This document shows positions 1-6,168 of a DNA stretch of 6,604 nt, piece by piece. Position 1 is the stretch's first letter; the number at the start of each line of letters is the position of its first letter. The notes under the pieces are model-generated. The model worked only from the letters and a program-made list of their open reading frames with translations. It had not been told where the DNA came from and made no database searches. This stretch comes from Filomicrobium sp. (GTDB lineage: Bacteria > Pseudomonadota > Alphaproteobacteria > Rhizobiales > Hyphomicrobiaceae). The stretch spans positions 1 to 6,604 of the forward strand of contig JAUWFF010000068.1 of NCBI GenBank assembly GCA_030607105.1, written 5' to 3'. The translations under genes were made by a program, and so were the position numbers.

Positions 1-76
1 GAGCGGGACGAGGCTAACACATCAGGGAGGCGCGGGCAGTGTCGTGAGCCAATGAAATTCGTCAAATTCGAATGAG

Positions 77-104
77 TTGCCACAGCTCGGCGATGTTTTA
101 CACT
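77..104 (+). promoter_or_regulatory. Possible sigma70-type promoter of the efflux operon
   Basis: TTGCCA (77-82) matches five of six bases of the -35 consensus. It is followed after 16 nt by TACACT (99-104), which matches four of six bases of the -10 consensus, including the key first T, second A and last T. Transcription would start near 110-112 and leave a leader of about 60 nt before the adaptor start at 173. This is pattern matching only; if the host is a planctomycete, promoter consensus is less certain. Confidence 0.3.
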
Positions 105-172
105 CAAGCTAGCGACCGCAGTGCGGAGAACATGAGGCGGAAATTCGGTGGCTTGCTTGGGGGGCTGCTCAA

Positions 173-1840
173 ATGGGGATCACAATCGGCCGGACGTTCA
201 TTTGGTTCGCCGTTGCTGTTGCGTGCAGTGTCATCGCGGGCTGCGATGATAGGTCGGAAGAAGTAACCGCGCGGCCCGCGCGGCCCGTATCTTATGTATC
301 GCTAGAGACTTCAAATCCAAGCCGGACGACGCTTGTTGCCGGCTCGGTTGGCTCTTGGAAAAAAGAGCTTGTCGGGTTCCAGGTCGATGGGCGTGTCAAC
401 TATGTCCGAGAGCCTGGCGAGAACATTGATGGCCGTATTCTGACGAAGGAAGGCGAAGTTCTCGAGGGCGGCACTCTACTGGCTTCGCTGGAGAGCGAAC
501 GCTACCGCATTCGGGTAGGCGAGGCCGAGGCGCGCGTTCGGAGCAGCGAAGCCAAGGCTCAGTCGGTCCGTACGGAAGTCCAGGAGACCATTCCCAACGA
601 GCTCAAGGAAATGCAAGCCGAGGTCGATCGTTCGAGTAAGGAGTTCGAACGACAGGATCGTCTCTTGAAGACGGGTACGGGCACTCAAAAGAAAGCGGAC
701 GAAGCGCGCGCGGCATTCCGGGCTGCGTCCGCTCGCCTTGCCCAAGTTCAATCGCGACTCGGTGAGGCAGAGGCTGAGCTGGCGTCAGCTGAGGCGCAGG
801 TCATCGAAGCGCAACAGTCGCTGCGCGAAGCGAAGCGCGATCTCATCGACACCGAGCTCTACTCGCCGTTCAAAGGGCAGATCTCCAAGGTTCACGTGAT
901 CCCTGGCGGATACGTGAAGCGCGGCCAGCCGGTGATGACGGTTCAGATGATGGACCCGATCAAGGTCCAGGTCGCTGTTTCGGCGGAGACCGATCGGGGC
1001 ATCAACTACAATGACATTCTCAAGATCTATACAGATGATGCCTCTGAGCCAATTGACGGTTGGGTTCACCACAAGGATGCGGTTGCCGATGCTTCCACGC
1101 GCACCTTTATGGTCACGCTTCTCGTGCGCAATAGACAGGTTGAGGTCGATGCTCCCGAGAGCCAGGCTGCAGAGAAAATTTATCGTATCGACGACATTTG
1201 GGACATCGTCTCAGAATCCGGCGACGGCAAGCCGCCCTATTTTGTCAACGAAGCGATTTTGCATGAGGACGCTGACGGGTATTTCGTTTGGAAGGCGGAA
1301 GGCCTGACGTTGCCTGACCTCAAAGGCTCCTTTGATCCTGTTTTTACGGTCAAGAAAGTCCGTGTCCGGATGGGCGAGCGTCGGATGCCTTTTTTGGAGA
1401 TTTGGACCTTTCGGGAAGTGGCAGATCTCGGTGGTCTGGACCCGGCCAAGGACCTGCTCGCATCTCGATTGCCGCCTGAGACAAAGGAAGGCGACCACAT
1501 TTTTCTCTCGCGCAAGCGTTGGCTCTTGCGGCCCGGGGAGCTTGTTCGTGTCGATCTCCGAAGCGGTCAATTGGCCGAAGGCTTCTACGTGCCTGCGCAG
1601 GCCATCCTGAAGGACGGGCCGGACCATTACGTTTTCACTGTCAGTGAGCAGGAGAACGGCGAGGAATTGGCAGTTAAGGTCGCGGTTAAGCTCGGATCGA
1701 CTCTAGGCACTCTGCAGGGAATCGAGCCGGTATCTGACGGCGAACTGACTGACGGAATGAAGCTGATCGTCGACGGTGCTCACTATCTTCGCGACGGTGA
1801 GCGGGTCAATGCCTTCTTCGAAGTGGAGCAGGAGTCGTGA
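173..1840 (+). CDS. RND efflux periplasmic adaptor (membrane-fusion protein), lipoprotein
   Basis: This 555-residue protein is the periplasmic adaptor of a tripartite RND pump, bridging the inner-membrane permease and an outer-membrane channel. Residues 1-23 are a lipoprotein signal (Arg7, a hydrophobic core, lipobox VIAGC) with acylated Cys24 followed by Asp-Asp, which in enterics favours retention in the inner membrane. Domains in order: first lipoyl half about 62-112; a long Glu/Ala/Arg-rich coiled-coil hairpin about 112-225; second lipoyl half about 226-258 (LYSPFKGQISKV, then PGGYVKRGQPV); beta-barrel from about 260, closing at LLRPGELVRVDL (451-462); membrane-proximal domain from about 470 (FYVPAQAILKDG). 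About 115 extra residues (roughly 325-440) interrupt the barrel, making the protein much longer than the usual 370-400. The ATG at 173 has a G-run (159-164) 8 nt upstream and gives a clean lipobox. The 3' end overlaps the permease start by 4 bases. The family call is firm; the pump's substrate cannot be told. Confidence 0.9.
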   Translation: MGITIGRTFIWFAVAVACSVIAGCDDRSEEVTARPARPVSYVSLETSNPSRTTLVAGSVGSWKKELVGFQVDGRVNYVREPGENIDGRILTKEGEVLEGGTLLASLESERYRIRVGEAEARVRSSEAKAQSVRTEVQETIPNELKEMQAEVDRSSKEFERQDRLLKTGTGTQKKADEARAAFRAASARLAQVQSRLGEAEAELASAEAQVIEAQQSLREAKRDLIDTELYSPFKGQISKVHVIPGGYVKRGQPVMTVQMMDPIKVQVAVSAETDRGINYNDILKIYTDDASEPIDGWVHHKDAVADASTRTFMVTLLVRNRQVEVDAPESQAAEKIYRIDDIWDIVSESGDGKPPYFVNEAILHEDADGYFVWKAEGLTLPDLKGSFDPVFTVKKVRVRMGERRMPFLEIWTFREVADLGGLDPAKDLLASRLPPETKEGDHIFLSRKRWLLRPGELVRVDLRSGQLAEGFYVPAQAILKDGPDHYVFTVSEQENGEELAVKVAVKLGSTLGTLQGIEPVSDGELTDGMKLIVDGAHYLRDGERVNAFFEVEQES

Positions 1841-4800
1841 ACCTTCCAAAGTTCGCCCTGTCACACAAACCGATTGTTCTTGGGTTTGCGCTCGTCATGC
1901 TGGCCTGGGGACTGAATGTGTTTCTGGACGCGCCACGTCGCGAGGATCCAGAATTCACGATTCGAGAGGCTGTGATTACGACAGATTGGCCCGGCGCTAC
2001 CGCACAGCAGGTGGAGGAACTTGTTACGGACAAGGTGGAGATCGCCGCCGCCAATATCGATATGGTACGTCGCGTGCAATCGACCAGCATGGTTGGTCGG
2101 TCAGTCGTTCAGGTCACGGCTCTAGACGACATCATGGATATCCGTCCTGTGTGGGCCAAGCTCCGTGCAGAGATGGATTTATTGGCCGCGGATCTGCCCG
2201 CGGGCGCTTCGATCCCTGCGGTGAACGACAACTTTGGTAACACTGCCGCGCTGGTGCTTGCTCTCTACCAGGATCCGGAGTCAGCCAAGACGCGCCCGTA
2301 TTCGCCGCGCGAATTGGAGGTCTTTGCCAAACGGCTGCGTGACCGGCTGACCGATTTGAGGCCAACCGAGGTCACTGCCGAGGGACACATAGTCCCCATT
2401 ACGACCGACCCGGCCTACGTGGCGCGTTTGGATCTCTATGGTGTCCAACGCGAAGTCATCTATCTGGAGACGGATGCTGGCGTGTGGAGCAAGTTGAAGC
2501 TCACGTCGGACGAGCTGATGGAGCTTTTGGCGCAACGAAACGTCGTGGCACCTGCAGGCGTGTTGAACACGAGCAAGGATCGAGTTCATACGCGGCTCGC
2601 CGGCAACTTTGACGCGGTGAATGAGATCGATCAGGTAGTTGTTGGGCGCGTGGCCTCCGGTGCAGAGTCGCCGGATCGACAGACTATTGAAGAATTTGAG
2701 CGCAGCCTGGCTGCCGGTGAAGGCTCCGAAGCGAGCGAGCAGCCTCCCGCCTATGAGGTGCCCGTCTATTTGGATGATCTGAGAATAAAGGTCAGCCGCG
2801 ACTACATCGACCCGCCAGAGTCGCTAGTTCGTTTTGGCGACGCCGAGTTCTCCGCCCCAGCTATCGGCATCTCGTTCACAATGAAGTCGGGAAACAACAT
2901 CAGCTGGATCGGCGATGCCGTCGATCGCCTGTTGGAAGCTGCACACGAGGATTTCCTGCCACCGGATATCTTGGTTGCGAAGGTGTCCAATCCGCCAGCG
3001 TTCGTCGAAAAGAAGATCGACGATGTCGTCAACAACCTCATCGAAGCCGTGATTCTCGTCTTGTTGATCCTCGGCCTGCTTGCGGGATTCAGGGTAGCCC
3101 TCGTAACAGCCGCGTCGGTCCCCTTGATCATGCTGAGTGCGCTGGCTTTGATGCGGCTCTGGGACGTTGAGATCGAACAGATATCTCTGGCTGCCCTGAT
3201 CGTTTCTCTCGGCCTTTTGGTCGACAACGCCATCGTCACCAGCGAGAACACGACGCGATTCCTCAATGCCGGCCTGCCGCCTGAAGAGGCTACAATAGAG
3301 GGTTGCAACCAAGTCAGCATGTCGCTGCTCTGGTCCACGTTGACCACGGTGAGCGTCTTCATCCCAATGGCGTTCGTACTGCCCGGCGATATTGCGGAGT
3401 ATGTCTTTAGTTTACCGGTGGTCGTTGCGTTGACGCTTGGTGTCAGCTGGCTTTGCGCCATGACGGTGACGCCGATTCTAAGCTACTACATTCTTGCTCG
3501 TTCGGATGGTCGCTTGCCGATCGTTGTTCTGCTCAGTTGGATTGGCCAGAAGCTCGGCATCGGCGGCAAGGAAGCTCCAACAGCACGCGTTGATGAAGGC
3601 AGAGAGCCCCGGCGCGGCGAACGGTTTGAAGGCGTCGTTCGTTTTGCCATCGCGGCGCGCATTCCACTTATATTGGGTGCGTTCGCCTTGTTGTTTGCCT
3701 CACTTATGTTGCCAGTGAAGCCCTCTTTCTTCCCGTTCTCCGACCGGAACCAATTCTCGATCGATCTCTGGCTTCCAACGACGGCGCCGATTTATCGAAC
3801 CGACGAAACCGCTAAGAAAGTTGAGACAATCTTGCAACGTCTCAGCACCGTCACCTGGAAAGATGGCCAATGGGCCCCGTTGACGGACGAGGAAGGCGAG
3901 CCGGCTCAGCGCCTAACTGACTTCATCGTCTATGTCGGAACTGGCGGTCCGCGATTCTACGCAGGTCTCGATCCGGGGCCGTCGTCGCCACGCTACGCCG
4001 GCTTCGTCGTGAATGTCGCTAACTACGATGCGGTTGAGCCATACATCGCAGACATTCGGCGTGCGGCCTGGAGTGGCATCGGAGCTCCCGGCGATGAGGA
4101 TTTCATACCGCCGATTGCCGGCGCGCGCGTCGTCCCCCGTCAGCTTGTCATGGGGACACCGGTTCCGTCACCGATTGAGTATCGGCTCACGGGCCCACGC
4201 CTCGCCAGCGAGACTGTACTGAGGCGCTATGGCGCGCGCATCAAGGATGTCCTGCGCGAAAGCGGCATGGTTTGGGACGTACACGACAGTTGGGGTGAGC
4301 GTGGCCTTCAATTCGACGTGGACCTTAAGTCAGACCGAGCCAAAATGGCCGGTGTAACCAACGAGACCGTAGCGCACACCCTAAATGCCTATTATAGCGG
4401 GCTACACTTGACGACGTTCCGCGAAGGTGACCAGCAAATCCCTATCGTTCTGCGTCTCCCGTCCGAGCAGCGCAGTAGGCTCGAAAACGTCAAAAGCGCC
4501 TATGTCGAAGGCTACACTGGGAAAGTGCCTTTGAACTCTGTGGCCGAGTTCAATCTTGAACGGGTGCCCGTCGAAATTACACGCTACCAACGCGAGCGGT
4601 CGATGCGCATTCGCGCACGGCCTGAACCTGGGCTTCTCCCGCGCGACATTCAGAACCAGCTTCGCGATCAGATGGCCGAGATTGAGGCGGAGTTGCCGCC
4701 AGGCTATCGGATCGAGTACGGCGGCATCGAGGAAGAGGCGTTGAAAGGGGAGCGCGGCAACGCTATGGCGCTTGCGGTTGGCGGCATCCTGGTCGTCTTC

Positions 4801-5361
4801 TGCCTACTGCTGCAGTACAACTCGGCGATTAAGCCGCTTTTGATTATCTTGACCGTGCCGCTCTCTATCATCGGCGCGATGCTCGGCTTGTGGATCCGCG
4901 GAATCCCGCTAGGCTTTATGGAAACCCTGGGCTTCCTGGCACTGTTCGGCACAGTGTTGAACGCCGCGATACTTTTGATCGACTTCACGACACAGAAGCT
5001 CAAGGAGAAACTTGCCACCGGGCAGGGACGGGCGCCGCCTGGTGAGCGGTCCTATTGCGGTCTGACCCGTGAGGCTTTCCGCAGGACGCTGGCAGAATCG
5101 GCGCAGACCCGACTGATGCCCATCTTTCTGACCACCGCAACAACTGTTGCCGGCTTGACCTCTCTGATGTTCGGTGGCGGCCCGCTGTTTATGGGCCTTG
5201 CTACAGCATTCGCGTGCGGCTTGATGGTTGGCAGCGCTATCACGCTGCTCGTACTGCCAGCACTGATGGCGCTTTTCGTTGAAAACTTTCACTACCAGCT
5301 TGTAAGTCCTGACGAGGCGGAACTCGAAACGACTTCGACAAGCACCGCAGAGACCGCGTAG
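1837..5361 (+). CDS. RND efflux transporter permease (AcrB/HAE-like family)
   Basis: This inner-membrane proton/substrate antiporter has 1174 residues, against about 1030-1050 for AcrB-type pumps. TM1 is about 12-29 and is followed by the first porter/docking lobe (30-390). TM2-TM6 lie at about 398-555, TM7 at about 606-625, the second periplasmic lobe at 630-965, and TM8-TM12 at about 972-1147. Family marks are DPEFTIREAVITTDWPGA near the N-terminus, LLVDNAIVTSEN in TM4 (Asp463, Asn464, Glu470), NAAILLIDF in TM10 (1042-1050) and TRLMPIFLTT in TM11 (Arg1092, Thr1099, the apparent equivalents of AcrB R971 and T978). Asn stands at the positions of AcrB D408 and K940. Extra segments occur at about 273-307 (acidic, Ser/Gly-rich), about 672-692, and in the TM10-TM11 loop (about 1058-1080). 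The GTG start has GGAG only 2 nt upstream and overlaps the adaptor stop (GTGA), so translation is probably coupled. Heavy-metal CzcA-type is unlikely because the TM4 motif is of the multidrug type. Substrate unknown. Confidence 0.92.
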   Translation: MNLPKFALSHKPIVLGFALVMLAWGLNVFLDAPRREDPEFTIREAVITTDWPGATAQQVEELVTDKVEIAAANIDMVRRVQSTSMVGRSVVQVTALDDIMDIRPVWAKLRAEMDLLAADLPAGASIPAVNDNFGNTAALVLALYQDPESAKTRPYSPRELEVFAKRLRDRLTDLRPTEVTAEGHIVPITTDPAYVARLDLYGVQREVIYLETDAGVWSKLKLTSDELMELLAQRNVVAPAGVLNTSKDRVHTRLAGNFDAVNEIDQVVVGRVASGAESPDRQTIEEFERSLAAGEGSEASEQPPAYEVPVYLDDLRIKVSRDYIDPPESLVRFGDAEFSAPAIGISFTMKSGNNISWIGDAVDRLLEAAHEDFLPPDILVAKVSNPPAFVEKKIDDVVNNLIEAVILVLLILGLLAGFRVALVTAASVPLIMLSALALMRLWDVEIEQISLAALIVSLGLLVDNAIVTSENTTRFLNAGLPPEEATIEGCNQVSMSLLWSTLTTVSVFIPMAFVLPGDIAEYVFSLPVVVALTLGVSWLCAMTVTPILSYYILARSDGRLPIVVLLSWIGQKLGIGGKEAPTARVDEGREPRRGERFEGVVRFAIAARIPLILGAFALLFASLMLPVKPSFFPFSDRNQFSIDLWLPTTAPIYRTDETAKKVETILQRLSTVTWKDGQWAPLTDEEGEPAQRLTDFIVYVGTGGPRFYAGLDPGPSSPRYAGFVVNVANYDAVEPYIADIRRAAWSGIGAPGDEDFIPPIAGARVVPRQLVMGTPVPSPIEYRLTGPRLASETVLRRYGARIKDVLRESGMVWDVHDSWGERGLQFDVDLKSDRAKMAGVTNETVAHTLNAYYSGLHLTTFREGDQQIPIVLRLPSEQRSRLENVKSAYVEGYTGKVPLNSVAEFNLERVPVEITRYQRERSMRIRARPEPGLLPRDIQNQLRDQMAEIEAELPPGYRIEYGGIEEEALKGERGNAMALAVGGILVVFCLLLQYNSAIKPLLIILTVPLSIIGAMLGLWIRGIPLGFMETLGFLALFGTVLNAAILLIDFTTQKLKEKLATGQGRAPPGERSYCGLTREAFRRTLAESAQTRLMPIFLTTATTVAGLTSLMFGGGPLFMGLATAFACGLMVGSAITLLVLPALMALFVENFHYQLVSPDEAELETTSTSTAETA

Positions 5362-5396
5362 ATCTGCTGGCTGCTCATCGTGGCGCGTTGTTAACC

Positions 5397-5408
5397 GGGG
5401 AGGGTGAG
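5397..5408 (+). promoter_or_regulatory. Ribosome binding site that decides between two starts
   Basis: GGGGAGGGTGAG is a strong Shine-Dalgarno-like run. It abuts and overlaps the GTG at 5404, leaving no spacer for that codon. The in-frame TTG at 5416 lies 7 nt after the end of the run, a normal distance. The sequence therefore favours the TTG start for the following gene. Confidence 0.5.
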
Positions 5409-5826
5409 AAGGGCCTTGGCTACGGCAGAAGAAGAAGTTGTTGATCGCGAATACGTAGCCCGTGAGTCATGGAGCCTGGGAAAACGCATCGCTCTGCTGG
5501 TGCTACTGGCGTTGCTCGTGGCTGGTTTGCACAGCGTGCTGGACTACCTAGGCGCAATACTTGCTGTCTACTTCCTTGCGTTAGTCGGCATCTATTTGGT
5601 GCGATGTGGCTATGCGCTGCTGCAGGGTTTGATCGCCTTGTTGTCTCGGCCGTTCAACAAGCCTGCCGAGTCGCCAAAGGCAATCTGGCTCCTTGTCGGG
5701 GTTGTGCTTAATGCGCTGGAGATCGTCATTTGTCTCGGTTTGGCGATCTATGTCCTGAAGGCCGTGGGATGGTATACGAATGTCCAGCTTCCCGTTCCCC
5801 AGACTTACCAGCCATTGCAGAACTAG
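5404..5826 (+). CDS. Small unrecognised multi-pass membrane protein, third gene of the efflux operon
   Basis: I do not recognise a family. From GTG at 5404 the product is 140 residues. From the better-spaced TTG at 5416 it is 136 residues and begins ATAEEEVVDREYVARES after the initiator Met. An acidic, soluble N-terminus (about 1-25) is followed by hydrophobic segments at about 28-46 and 47-66, a further amphipathic stretch at 67-81, a polar loop with RPFNKPAESPK (82-92), and a hydrophobic segment at 93-118. The tail is polar and Pro/Gln-rich (VQLPVPQTYQPLQN). Three to four membrane passes are likely, with no signal peptide and no catalytic motif. It starts 42-54 bases after the permease stop on the same strand, with no obvious terminator between, so it is probably co-transcribed. 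A role as a small accessory or stabilising subunit of the pump is inferred from position only. It could equally be an unrelated membrane protein. Confidence 0.7.
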   Translation: MRRALATAEEEVVDREYVARESWSLGKRIALLVLLALLVAGLHSVLDYLGAILAVYFLALVGIYLVRCGYALLQGLIALLSRPFNKPAESPKAIWLLVGVVLNALEIVICLGLAIYVLKAVGWYTNVQLPVPQTYQPLQN

Positions 5827-5904
5827 GCGAAGCGCGTGACTAAGCCGACCGCGGCTCCTCTAACGACTGTATGCCGCAGGTCCTGCCCGCTTGGTCATCG
5901 GTGG

Positions 5905-5971
5905 GAATTGAGCCGCCCATTTACGCTACCCGCCAGCTAGGGGGTGGACGTGCTGCAGCTCGGCTCAATTC
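5905..5971. repeat. Long imperfect hairpin (11-bp perfect inverted repeat enclosing a second stem)
   Basis: GAATTGAGCCG (5905-5915) and CGGCTCAATTC (5961-5971) are perfect reverse complements. Inside, ACGCTACCC (5923-5931) pairs with GGGTGG, a bulged A, then CGT (5942-5951), with one G-T wobble. A 7/9-nt internal loop separates the two stems, and the right side of that loop contains the palindrome GCTGCAGC. There is no T-tract after the outer arm, so it is not a standard intrinsic terminator. It may be a structured RNA leader, a factor-assisted transcription end, or a REP-like dispersed element. Confidence 0.55.
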
Positions 5972-6046
5972 GATTCAGGGCCGACCACAACCTCAGCGCA
6001 GCAAAGGTGGCAAAGCTCGCTAATCTGCTCGGTGCGCTGCGTCGTA

Positions 6047-6064
6047 TTGTCATTGGCGTGACAA
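6047..6064. promoter_or_regulatory. Perfect dyad, candidate operator upstream of sodN
   Basis: TTGTCA-TTGGCG-TGACAA is a perfect 6-6-6 inverted repeat, ending 104 bases before the sodN ATG. Its core TGTCA-N6-TGACA has the 5-6-5 layout of CRP/FNR-superfamily sites (compare TGTGA-N6-TCACA for CRP). The half-sites are not those of CRP or FNR themselves. The left half also resembles a -35 box, but no good -10 lies 16-18 nt further on. Regulation of sodN from here is inferred from position. Confidence 0.35.
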
Positions 6065-6168
6065 CGCTTAGCTTTCTTTCTCAGGCCTTTGCTAACCTTA
6101 CCCTAAAGTGCGCGCAAAGCCGAAAAGTTCATCGCTGCTTCGCCTCAGCCCCAACCATGGAATGTGAC

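Larger units (their letters stand above)
5827..6168. other. Intergenic region between the efflux operon and sodN
   Basis: These 342 bases carry no gene I can support. A short stem-loop (AGCCG / CGGCT, 5843-5856) follows the upstream stop but lacks a T-tract. The main contents are the two-tier hairpin at 5905-5971 and the dyad at 6047-6064, listed separately. I could not find a -35/-10 pair good enough to call a sodN promoter. The frame of sodN stays open upstream to a TAG at 5938-5940. Confidence 0.6.

Noticed and set aside
52..75. Seven-codon frame MKFVKFE ending at TGA 73-75, possible upstream leader peptide or the tail of an earlier gene
   Set aside because: It has no ribosome binding site at a useful distance and lies upstream of the candidate promoter. 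The same frame is open to the left edge, but 24 residues are too few to recognise any protein.
72..266. 64-codon + strand frame overlapping the adaptor start
   Set aside because: It overlaps the well-supported adaptor gene by 94 bases in another frame, encodes no recognisable protein, and starts before the candidate promoter.
2802..3461. 219-codon frame on the - strand inside the permease gene
   Set aside because: It lies wholly antisense to a conserved permease region (TM2-TM5), is rich in Ser/Thr/Arg without domain features, and is a typical shadow frame of a GC-rich gene.
5843..5856. Stem-loop AGCCG-ACCG-CGGCT as terminator of the efflux operon
   Set aside because: The stem is only 5 bp and no T-tract follows, so I cannot support an intrinsic terminator.
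6047..6075. sodN promoter with TTGTCA as -35
   Set aside because: The hexamer 17 nt further on (AGCTTT) is a poor -10, and no better pair is visible, so the promoter position is left open.
5944..6168. In-frame N-terminal extension of sodN from GTG 5944 (75 extra codons, no stop)
   Set aside because: The extension would bury the signal peptide in the middle of the protein. Its GTG lies inside the hairpin, and the residues look like no known domain. An open stretch of this length is not rare by chance at this GC content. ATG 6169 gives a normal exported precursor.
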